From: Beroe forskalii
Lineage: Eukaryota; Ctenophora; Nuda; Beroida; Beroidae
Length of the DNA stretch: 64,000 nt
Direction: 5' to 3'
Assembly (NCBI GenBank): GCA_011033025.1
Contig: WFMF01000070.1
Span: forward strand, 558,001-622,000
Position numbers and translations under genes: made by a program. This document shows positions 23,612 to 32,519 of the stretch, piece by piece; the stretch's first letter is position 1, and each line of letters opens with the position of its first letter. The notes under the pieces are model-generated. The model was not told where the DNA came from and searched no databases. It was given only the letters and a program-made list of their open reading frames with translations.

Positions 23612-24872
23612 CATAATAAGGGCGCATAATAAGGTCACATTATAAGGGAACATAATAAGGTCACATAATAAGGACACATAATAAGGTCACATAATAAGGG
23701 TATATAATAAGGGCACATAATAAGGTCATGGTGTGTAGAATAGGGATTTCTTCGTCAATTTAATCAGAAATAGGACGAGTAGAGTGGTTACGAACATCTT
23801 CAATTGTAACAATTAAAACGTCGTGTTCTTGTGATATTTCAATGAATATATCATTCATCATAGTCATACATTCTAATACAATATAATAAGGTCACATAAT
23901 AAGGGCACATAATCAGGGAACATAATAAGGTCACATAATAAGGGCACACAATAAGGTCACATTATAAGGGAACATAATAAGGTCACATAATAAGGGCACA
24001 TAATAAGGACAAATAATAAGGGCACATAATAGGGGCACATAATAATAATCAGGAAAAATAATAAGGGCACAAAATAAGGGCACATAATAAGGGCACATAA
24101 TAAAGGCACAAAGTAAGGGCCACATAATTAGGGCATATAATAAGTGCACATAATAAGGACAAATAATAAGGGCACAAAATAAGGGCACATAATAAGGGCA
24201 CATAATAAGGGCATATAATAAGGGTACATAATAAGGGCACATAGTAAGGGTACATAATAAGGGCGCATAATAAGGGCGCATAATAAGGGCACATAACAAG
24301 GGTACATGATAAGGGCACATAATAAGGGTACATGATAAGGGCACATAATAAGGGCACATAGTAAGGGCACATAGTAAGGGCACATAGTAAGGGTACATAA
24401 TAAGGGCACATAGTAAGGGCATATAATAAGGTCACATTATAAGGGAACATAATAAGGGTACATAACAAGGGTACATAATAAGGTCACATAACAAGGGTAC
24501 ATAATAAGGGTACATTATAAGGGCACATAATAAGGGCACATAATAAGGGTACATGATAAGGGCACATAGTAAGGGTACATGATAAGGGCACATAATAAGG
24601 GTACATGATAAGGGCAAATAGTAAGGGTACATAGTAAGGGCACATAGTAAGGGTACATAGTAAGGGCACATAGTAAGGGCATATAATAAGGTCACATTAT
24701 AAGGGAACATAATAAGGTCACATAATAAGGGCACATAACAAGGGTACATAACAAGGGTACATAATAAGATCACATAACAAGAGTACATAATAAGGGTACA
24801 TTATAAGGGCACATAATAAGGGCACATAGTAAGGGTACGTAATAAGGGCACATAGTAAGGGTACAAAATAAG
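23612..24872 (+). repeat. 13-bp minisatellite (ACATAATAAGGGC)n
   Basis: Unit GGGCACATAATAA with variants (GGTCACATAATAA, GGGTACATGATAA). Three units equal 39 bases, so spurious frames such as [13 protein letters not shown] appear on -. A non-repeat insertion lies at about 23726-23883 and is absent from copy 2. On - it can be read as MNDIFIEISQEHDVLIV, possibly a coding remnant. The array ends at the TIR element at 24873. Confidence 0.93.
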
Positions 24873-25167
24873 GGATCGTTCACATATTAGTACGTAATCA
24901 GCCGAGGGGGGGGAGGGGGTTTCCAAATGATTACGTTTGATTACGAGGGGGGAGGGGGGTTTGGCCAATGATTACGTAATCAAAATATCTAAATTTTCAT
25001 GAAAATTTCAAGGATTTTTATGAAAATTTCACGAATTTTCATGAAAATTTCAAGAATTTTCATGAAAATTTCAAGAATTTTTTATGAAAATTTAAAGGAT
25101 ATCCGAATTTTTATTACCAAAAATTAACCATTTGCAGAAAAAATTGTCAAAATTTCATAATTCATAA

Positions 25168-25248
25168 TTACAACAAATTAAAACACAAGGTTAATCGTCT
25201 TTACTTTAAGTTTCATGGGTAAATTCATACCCAATCGTCAGAAGACAA
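25168..25248 (-). repeat. Left inverted terminal repeat of the Penelope-like element
   Basis: This 81-bp arm is the reverse complement of 26844-26924. The ORF start (ATG at 25215) lies inside it. It contains the hammerhead motif on the minus strand. Confidence 0.95.
25195..25248 (-). ncRNA. Hammerhead ribozyme motif (left copy)
   Basis: Same 54-nt motif as at 26844-26897, here on -. Core box CTGACGA lies at 25241-25235 and the GAA box at 25214-25212. Being antisense to the retroelement ORF, it would only be active in a transcript running leftwards. Confidence 0.75.
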
Positions 25249-26698
25249 TCACAGAATCTCTCCTCGACAAGGCCATGGATTTCGCAGAGTCACATTGCAC
25301 GATTTCCCCATCAGATAGGAGCATCATCAAACAAGCTAAAAAGGCCCTTTTATTCAACGAGAACTCTTGTTGGGTAAAAAAGACCGATGACCTCTTTGAC
25401 ATCACCATGGGGTCATATGATGGTGCTGAATGTTGCGAAATCGTGGGTTTGTACCTCTTGCACAAGATCTCCAGCTTCCTTGAACCCCAGTACACTGGTC
25501 TTTACCGCGATGATGGACTCATTGCTGTCCCAAAGGCCAGTGGAAGAAAGATGGACCTCATCCGAAGGAAGCTTCACAAGTGTTTCAAGGATGAGGGACT
25601 GAAAATCATTGTTCAGACTGATATGGTTGTTGCTAACTTCTTGGACGTTACACTCAACCTGATGGATGGGACGTACAAACCATACAGAAAGCCAAACGAC
25701 ACACCCTTTACATCCACAAAGAATCGAACCACCGCCTTCAATCAAAAGAACCTGGTCCCTATGATTAACAATCGATTAAACTCAATCTCTAGCAATGAGA
25801 CGGTGTTTAATGATAGTAAAATCATATACCAAGAAGCACTTCAGAAAAAGCAGCCACAGCGAGCATCTTCAATGGACCGAAAGCACCCCTTCCCCTCAGA
25901 ACACACGCACTAAACGTCGTCGAGCTATCATTTGGTTTAACCCTCCATTCTGCGAGAATGTTACGACAAAGATTGGGAAAGAATTCTTCAAGATCTTGGA
26001 AAAACACTTCCCGAAGCGACACAAGTTCCATAAAATCTTGAACAGGAACAACGTTAAACTTTCATACTCTTGTACCCCAAACATAGGAAGTATGATAAAA
26101 TCCCATAATAGAAAGGCCTAGACAGAACTGAAGAGACCCAAACACTGCCCTGTAACTGCAGGAACAAAGAGCAGTGCCCCTGGACGGCCAATGTCGGGCC
26201 AAAGCAGTTGTGTACCAAGCTACCATATCGGACACCACAGTTCCTTCTCCTACATTGGTATATCAGAGCCAGAAGTGAAGAAAAGAGTCTCCAAACACAA
26301 GAACTCAATGAAGTACAGGGAGCACGAACAGGACACTGAACTCTCCAAGAAGTTCTGGGAGATGAAGGACAAGGCCGTACCCCCCTGTGCTGAAGTGGAA
26401 GATCTTGCAGTTTGCCAGGCCCTATCAGAACGGACGGCTCAACTGTGACCTCTGCCTGGGCGAAAAGCTCCAAATCATAAAATTTAAGGGCAATCAAAAA
26501 CTTTTGAATAAAAAGACTGAATTTATTTCTAAGTGCCGACATAAACGCAAATTTTTATTAGAGAGCATTATAATTTTACATTTTTACACTTTATGGTTTT
26601 TAAGTTTTAGTGAAGTACACTCTCGGCTGCGGCTCGTAGTAGTAACTTTCGTGATATTAATACGAATACTCAGCCGACGGTATTTTGCTTTAACTTGA
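25215..26698 (+). pseudogene. Penelope-like reverse transcriptase + GIY-YIG endonuclease
   Basis: The first frame (25215-25913) reads DGAECCEIVGLYLL, then the RT catalytic motif as YRDDGL, VVANFLDVTLNL and YKPYRKPND. The upstream half of the RT is missing, and the ATG lies in the inverted terminal repeat. The frame then moves at about 25690, 25850, 26105 and later, each time near a homopolymer. The shifted frames continue the protein with IIWFNPPF, LNRNNVKLSYSC, CNCRNKEQCPL, the GIY-YIG-type SYIGISEPEVKKRVSKHKNS, ELSKKFWEMKD and a cysteine motif CDLCLGEK...KCRHK. Family knowledge: GIY-YIG nucleases fused to RT define canonical Penelope-like elements. Truncated and frameshifted as read, so not functional; some shifts may be assembly errors. 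Confidence 0.8.
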
Positions 26699-26843
26699 GA
26701 CCTAAAAGTGTTTAAATGTTTATTTTTTTCAAAGTGGGGTTTTTTTAAAGAACGAATCTTTTATTTCGATTTATTGCTGAACTTTAACGATGGATTTTAT
26801 AAAGGAGTAGATCAGGATCATTTTGCCATTATTTTCATGTTAC

Positions 26844-26897
26844 TTGTCTTCTGACGATTGGGTATGAATTTACCCATGAAACTTAAAGTAAAGACGA
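26844..26897 (+). ncRNA. Hammerhead ribozyme motif (right copy, sense)
   Basis: The fold can be drawn by hand. Stem I pairs TTGTCTT (26844-26850) with AAGACGA (26891-26897), 7 bp with one G-U. The conserved box CTGACGA is at 26851-26857. Stem II pairs TGGGTA with TACCCA around a 6-nt loop. GAA is at 26878-26880. A very short stem III pairs ACT with AGT, and the cleavage triplet GTA ends at 26890. All invariant CUGANGA and GAA positions are present. The 10.1-11.1 pair is a U-U mismatch and stem III is minimal, as reported for hammerheads of Penelope-like elements. Confidence 0.82.
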
Positions 26898-26924
26898 TTA
26901 ACCTTGTGTTTTAATTTGTTGTAA
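26844..26924 (+). repeat. Right inverted terminal repeat of the Penelope-like element
   Basis: 81 bp, reverse complement of 25168-25248. It lies about 145 bp after the last open frame and contains the sense-strand hammerhead motif. Confidence 0.95.
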
Positions 26925-26989
26925 CTCGCTCGCTTATGCTAGAGCACTTTGTGAAATTGAATTTCAACACACTAATTCATAATTATGAT

Positions 26990-27655
26990 TAAAACATGAT
27001 CTACTTTAACTCAATATGGTTCAGAATGTACAGTTCCTTTAGTGCTGCCCGTAGAGGTCTTATAGGAGGGATGTACTCTATTCGTTGAACTCTTCCAAAC
27101 CACTTCAGTGCCTCTTTGTATATAATATAAGGTTTGCTGCTCTGTGCTTGATCAGAGGTTTGGAGGCCTTTCTTTCCCTAGAGCTCTAGAGTTGATGCCA
27201 GAGCAGGTCTTGGCGTACATCCGCAGCTCCATTATCCAGTAATCAATCTTTTTGATGAAGGTGTAGGAAGCTGCAGTTGTCTGTGAAGTTGCCAGACTCT
27301 GATCTGGCACTTAGGGGCTAGGGCTGATCTGGATCTTGCCATCTTGGGTTCTGTCGGCTTTGGTGGCAGATGAGCTGGACACGGATACTGAACTTTGGTT
27401 CCATCGGTTTTGAAGGAGGTTGAGGTGGGACCAAGACGTTGACTTCTGGCTCTTTAATGGAACTGGGGGCCTCAGGTGTAGAGGAGGAGGAGGATGATGA
27501 GCAGATGAGGATGCGTTGGAGGAAGAGAAAGAGGAGCAGGTGTCCATCTCATTGTCAGAGGAGTTGTCGTAGGCGAGATTTCCGTAGGAAAAACTAAATG
27601 AAGCTTTGAATGTCATCTTCAAGTCGATGATGTTGATGATTGAATTGAAACACAC
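26990..27655 (-). pseudogene. Coding-like region inside the TIR element, unrecognised
   Basis: On -, an ORF at 27655-27311 gives MTFKASFSFSYGNLAYDN followed by a Ser- and Pro-rich stretch. A neighbouring frame gives SSIKEPEVNVLVPPQPP, suggesting a frameshift. Further downstream other frames give KKIDYWIMELRMYAKTCSG (about 27240-27180) and KEALKWFGRVQRIEYIPP... ending ELYILNHIELK stop (about 27120-27000). The pieces look like exons or frameshifted parts of one protein starting near the right TIR, as a transposon gene would. I do not recognise a transposase or Myb domain, so the function is unknown. Confidence 0.35.
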
Positions 27656-27915
27656 GATACTGTTCTAATTTTTTGTCAGTTAATATAGTTTTTTGTGACA
27701 TCAAAAAAACTGAAGGAGGGGGGGGGGGTGGGCCATGATTACGTAATATTTTCCGAAAAAGAGGGGGGGTTTGGCCATGATTACGTTTGATTACGGAGGG
27801 GGGGAGGGGGGTAAAAAATGCCCAAAAATTGATTACGTAATATGTGAACGATCCCATAAAAACACATGACAAGGGAACATAGTAAGGCACTTGAAAAACT
27901 GAACATTTGACCCAC

Positions 27916-28072
27916 CCTGACAGTAGCAGCGCGAGGACAGCCGTGGATGAGCGCCAACTCTCCAAAACTCCCACTTTCCCCGAGAGTTGACTGCAGCACG
28001 TCGTTTATAACGATCTCAACTTCCGCCGTGGTTTATTACGTAGAAGTTGTCTCCCTCGTCTCCTGGCGATTA
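27916..28072 (-). pseudogene. PRKAR1 CNB-A exon, frameshifted copy
   Basis: Copy of the exon at 38557-38714 with acceptor CCCAG and donor AGG|GTGGGT retained. A 2-base loss near 28062 and a 1-base gain near 28025 shift the frame, so the start reads out of frame while [19 protein letters not shown] survives at the end. 157 bases against 158 in the intact copy. Confidence 0.9.
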
Positions 28073-28954
28073 CTGGGTGTTGTCACTCAATCATGAACTG
28101 GGGAACGGGGAAACAAATTGGGAAAATAAAAGGGGTACAAAGATTTTCCGACTTTGTCTGACCCCCTCGCAGGAGAAAACAACGTTTGACAATACAAGGA
28201 GAGTATTCCATAACCAAGCACATTGCCAAAAAGTCCACCAGGACTTCGGGGGCGACTTCTAAACCTGTGGTGAGACTACTATATAAGATCTGATTGAACC
28301 GCCTAGGTGATTCGTTTTGAGCCGTGCCTTAGCAGATTTTTTTCCTGTGCACACGTCTTTTAATTACCTGATCTCTGTTCTCAAGCGGTCCCCAGCAGGG
28401 GAGAAGGGGGTGTAGGAGTGAGAGGTGGTGTGGAGGATGTCTTAGTGTGTTGGGCGCAGGTTGCATGATAGTATGGTTTGACACTTTTTGGTTAGACTGA
28501 TCGACTCGATCTGGTATGACACGTATTAGTTGGACTCTTCCTGGTCTGACATGTTATGAGATGCCTCCTGGCACAATCTTTCTGGTGGTTCTCTCTCTTA
28601 ACCCAGATGGCTGCATCGAATTGCTATCTGTCCGATTCATCTCACGCTCATACAGTCTAGTACGGGCGCGACGCGCACATTTCCTTTCACAATGCGCGCG
28701 AAAGAAACATACGTGTGTATGTTTTTTAAGGGTCTTTTCATTTTACTGAAGCCATGCGCCGTACAAAACCAGAAGATGATTCCGCGAAGTCAGTAGGACT
28801 TTCTCCAAAATTGTACGCAATGAACAGCGATATTTGTGATCTTTCAAAAAAAAACTTTGAAGTTAATGTTGGTGTATTTTGAAGTTTATGGGATGAAATC
28901 GGACCAAATTAAAAGGATTATATGAGGCCGATAATTGGAACCCATTAGCAAAAA
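28073..28954. other. Intron-like sequence shared with copy 2, then unique
   Basis: 28073-28788 aligns with 38715-39472. Copy 2 has a small extra segment near 38900-38930. 28789-28954 is unique to this copy. No exon is recognised. Confidence 0.5.
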
Positions 28955-30355
28955 ATGACTTGAAACGCAAGGATATATTTAGAATGCATACAAATACAAA
29001 TTTCGAAAAAGTCGATTCACTGAAAATTTCTCTTACCAATTTTCACCAAACTTTCAAGATATGTTAAGGAACATAATTTGAGAGTACTGTGTAAGTTTCA
29101 AGAAAATTTTATGTGCCAAATCTGAGATATGACTTGAAACGCAAGGATATATTTTGAATGCGTACAAATTTCGAAAAAAAGTCCGATTTACTCAAAATTT
29201 CTCTTACCGATTTTCACCAAACTTTCAGGATATCTTGGGGCACATAATTTAAGTGTACTGTGTAAGTTTCAAAGGAATTTCTATATGCCAAATCCGAGAT
29301 ATGACTTGAAACGCAAGGATATATTTTGAATGCGTAAAAATTTCGAAAAAGTCGATTTACTCAAAATTTCTCTTACCGATTTTCACCAAACTTTCAGGAT
29401 ATCTTGGGGCACATAATTGGAGTGTACTGTGTAAGTTTAAAGGAATTTCTATGTACCCGTCGAGATATGACTTGAAACGCAAGGATATATTTAGAATCAT
29501 GCCGTACACACTTTTTCGAGTAGTGGGGGCCAGGCCCCCCTAGATTTTTCTAGGGGGCCTTTTAAGCTTCTGGGGGCCAAAATTTACGGAAACAAATTTT
29601 CATTTTCATAGCCTGCTTTTTCACAATTTTGCATAAAAATACGAGCTAAAATCATATTTTATTCATTGATTCAACTCTAAAAAGGTGAATTTCAGGAAAA
29701 TTTGTCTAAATGAACTAAATTTTCACTTCCTTTCTATGTTCAAATTTTGAAAAATCTTAGGTAGGGCCAGGCCCATAAGATTTTTTTGTAAGTTTCAAAA
29801 CTAGGGGCCTGGCCCCTAAGAGACTTGAAGTCCCATATTTAGAATGCGTACAAATTTCGAAAAGTCGATTTACTCAAAATTTCTCTTACCGATTTTCACC
29901 AAACTTTCAGGATATCTTGGGGACATAATTGGAGTGTACTGTGTAAGTTTCAAGGAATTTCTATGTGCCAAATCCGAGATATGACTTGAAACGCAAGGAT
30001 ATATTTTGAATGCGTACAAATTTCGAAAAAGTCGATTTACTCAAAATTTCTCTTACCGATTTTCACCAAACTTTCAGGATATCTTGGGGAACATACTTGG
30101 AGTGTACTGTGTAAGTTTCAAGGAATTTCTATGTGCCAAATCCGAGATATGACTTGAAACGCAAGGATATATTTTGAATGCGTACAAATTTCGAAAAAGT
30201 CGATTTACTCAAAATTTCTCTTACCGATTTTCACCAAACTTTCAGGATATCTTGGGGCACATAATTGGAGTGTACTGTGTAAGTTTCAAGGAATTTCTAT
30301 GTGCCAAATCAGATATGACTTGAAACAAGGATATATTTGAATGCGTACAAATTTC
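28955..30355 (+). repeat. 168-bp satellite, interrupted
   Basis: The unit is about 168 bp with landmarks GAGATATGACTTGAAACGCA, CTCTTACCGATTTTCACC and TGGAGTGTACTGTGTAAG. About three units lie before and four after an insertion at about 29515-29820. Units in the second block are nearly identical. AT-rich with no coding potential. Confidence 0.92.
29515..29820. repeat. GGGGGCC hairpin-rich insertion in the satellite
   Basis: Short inverted repeats around GGGGGCCAGGCCCCC and CTAGGGGGCC...GGCCTGGCCCCTAAG occur at both ends of the segment. It interrupts the 168-bp array and could be a small mobile or recombination-derived insert. No clear target duplication. Confidence 0.5.
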
Positions 30356-31509
30356 GAGGGGCCCATTATATTCGTTCATTTTATATTGCCATTTGTAACC
30401 CTGAGATATGGACTGATCGGACTACAGCACTTCTGTACTGTAGTTCGTAGATTAAAATAGACAATGCAACATTACCCCCTGCAAGTGAATTGGAGATGTA
30501 ATCTAACCATTTTAGCCCATAAAAAGAGGACTGGTGATTTCATTAAGTTACTCTGACATTATAATCATGAAACATTCCATTGAACAGTCCCAACAGGGCC
30601 AGGGACTCAATATTCTTATCAAAGAGCGGTCCAGTTTCGGCGGACCTCATCGGGAGGGCGGACCCTAAGGCATGATATGCCTTTATGTTATGTGGTTTAG
30701 TTTGTTAATATCCTAAACAATGTAATTGTAATAAGATACGATTTATTGTTGATTTAGTCGACTCAATACAAAGATGGAAATGTCTGAATGACAATACAAA
30801 TTTTCCAATATTTTTTGTATTTTTTTGTATATTTTTGTATTTATATTTTGTATTTTTTGTCCAACTAATTTTTGTCAAACTTCAGAAAACAGGGTACACA
30901 TTGGACAATTATACAAAAAAATCATGATCCCCCCGTCTACTATCAAGTTTTCATATTAACAATGTCGTTCTCTAATGTTGTTATTTGTACCTTCCCATAC
31001 TTTATGACATATAAAACATGGCTTGGGGGGCTATTATACATTTTTTTAATATATGCCTGTGGATTATATATGCCTGTGGATTTCTATGTATTACCTGCCA
31101 TGACATGACGCCAGTACATACAGTATACATTTCTCATTGCTCGCGAAGACGAGGAATCACCGTTCATTGCGTGTAGCTGGTGGGATCCCAGATAGTATTG
31201 AATATCAGTTCTAGTGTGTTGTGTATAGGTCGCGGGGACCACTAGGCGGCCTCTAGTGACGTCACTGCCCTACCTCAAAGTGTTGAACTGATGAAGTTTA
31301 GTCGCCGAATCATTGTTTCCGTCCTATAACCGTGGTAAGAGAACCCTTTAATAATGCGTATTCTGAGGCTTTGTTAAATCTTTGTTGCGATGATTTTACG
31401 ACAAGTAAGAGAGCACTCATAATTTGATCTGAATATTATAATATAACATGTGCATTGCGGTGTCCTAACATGGACTCTCTTGTACATTGCTCCTTTGTAC
31501 TTTTGTAAC
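30356..31509. other. Non-coding spacer between the segmental copies
   Basis: AT-rich, with TTTTTTGTAT-type simple sequence at 30805-30865. Contains a TGACGTCA palindrome at about 31258. No gene recognised. Confidence 0.4.
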
Positions 31510-31733
31510 AGATCTGCTGCTTTGTGTCCATCAGATAATGTCAACTTAATTATCCATCATGGATCACGTTTTACAAAGCGATATTTTAAAATAGTTACTT
31601 CAAACTTTGTTTTGTTGCTTCTTGTAATGTTTTGTGTAAGATTCGGTGAAGATCTCCTAATTACCGATTAATCCTATTTAAATGCTTGTTTGATAGGGTG
31701 GTTAGCACTGTGTAAGGAATGACCCCTCCTCCC

Positions 31734-32519
31734 ATGTCTTCTCTCCCTCCTCCTCCTGTTTGCCTGCCTCTTCCACCTCACCGTCTCCCTGGAGTGTTAC
31801 GACCTGGCTAAGTGTACAGGTCGTGATGTGTACCGCACTATCATCTGCAAGACTACCAGCGCTCAGAACTGCGTGTCTACACGCGGACCAGCGTCAACTG
31901 CCCCCGCATGAAGGGGAACAGCGCGCCGTGCAACCCTGACTGGTTCCATGGTAACTGCCGCTGCAGTGCTATCGGGGAGGAGACGGAGGTGGCGGGGGAG
32001 GGGCGGTGCCAGTGCCACCTGGACACCCGGAGTATCGGCATTGTGGTGGGCGTCCTGGTGGCGGCGCTAATAGCTGCTGCTGCGGCGCTCTTCTTCTGGT
32101 CCCGGTGGGTGGAGATGAAGAAGGTGGCCCAGGCGGCGCGCATTGAGACGCGCGTACTGAGCCGAGTGCTGGAAAACAAGGCAGCAACGGGGCGGCCTGA
32201 AAGTGGTGGGGAAGGGAACGCCTACGAAACAGGGAATGCCTCCGAAACAGGGAATGCCTCCGAAACAGGGAATGCCTCCGAAACAGGGAATGCCTCCGAA
32301 AGAGGGAATGCCTCCGAAACAGGGAATGTCGCGGGAGAGGAAGGAAACATGTCTGAATGTGCGTCAGGAGCCCCTCCGCTACCCCCCTCTAATCCTCCTG
32401 CAGGCTCTGTGCAAGAGAAAAGTGGTCTGGTTATCCACAGTGCTGAGTTGCTGAGTGAAGAGGACATCTACATAGACGTGGATTACGAGCAGGGGGCTGT
32501 GGGGGCCAGCATAGTGTGA
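31734..32519 (+). CDS. Small single-pass membrane protein, cysteine-rich ectodomain
   Basis: The ORF from 31908 gives 203 residues: a cysteine-rich segment (Cys 8, 17, 19, 34, 36), a membrane span around residues 43-64 (GIVVGVLVAALIAAAAALFF) with a WSRW/K stop-transfer edge, then a cytoplasmic tail with six or seven GNASET repeats (18 bp each, 32214-32330), a proline stretch and an acidic end (SEEDIYIDVDYEQG). Upstream, in another frame, is a signal-peptide-like LSLLLLFACLFHLTVSLECY and more cysteines (DLAKC, TIICKT, QNCVS). An in-frame ATG at 31734 precedes it after a further shift. So I infer one gene with two small frame breaks (near 31745 and 31885), from assembly error or decay. Family not recognised. 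Confidence 0.55.

Larger units (their letters stand above)
25171..26973 (+). mobile_element. Penelope-like retroelement with inverted terminal repeats
   Basis: It is flanked by a 12-bp direct repeat AATTCATAATTA (25159-25170 and 26974-26985), a credible target duplication. It carries 81-bp inverted repeats (25168-25248 and 26844-26924), identical by eye, then a ~49-bp right tail. Between them lies a truncated reverse transcriptase plus GIY-YIG endonuclease gene on +. Inverted or tandem partial end copies (pLTRs) and 5' truncation are usual for Penelope-like elements. It sits inside the TIR element at 24873-27856. Confidence 0.85.
24873..27856. mobile_element. TIR DNA element, possibly PIF/Harbinger-like
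   Basis: Left end GGGATCGTTCACATATTAGT followed by ACGTAATCA; the complement of the right end is GGGATCGTTCACATATTACG followed by TAATCA. Both subterminal regions carry G-rich runs and GATTACGTTTGATTACG. The flanks are TAA at the left and ATAA at the right, consistent with a TAA or ATAA target duplication. It is absent from the same place in the second segmental copy (near 38495), so it inserted after the copies diverged or on one haplotype. It contains palindromic TTTTCATGAAAATTTC repeats at 24995-25100, the nested Penelope-like element, and a coding-like minus-strand region at 26990-27660. No transposase was recognised. Confidence 0.75.
16170..28788. repeat. Segmental duplication, copy 1
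   Basis: Homologous to 31510-39472 in the same orientation. Both begin near GCTGCTTTGTGTCCA and both end at GATTCCGCGAAGT. Shared order: membrane-protein gene (+), PRKAR1 third exon (-), 50-bp array, 13-bp minisatellite, PRKAR1 first exon (-). Copy 1 has a longer 50-bp array and the TIR/Penelope insertion. It lacks the middle PRKAR1 exon body and about 1.3 kb found at 33041-34349. It is much more damaged in coding parts. Confidence 0.9.

Noticed and set aside
23931..24788. Minus-strand ORFs of repeated YYVPLLCALIMCP
   Set aside because: A by-product of the 13-bp minisatellite read in three-unit (39-base) cycles.
28516..28749. 77-codon ORF (GTIFLVVLSLNPDGC) also present at 39198-39431
   Set aside because: It is preserved in both segmental copies only because the whole intron is. 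No domain, splice signal or evidence of selection on the frame.
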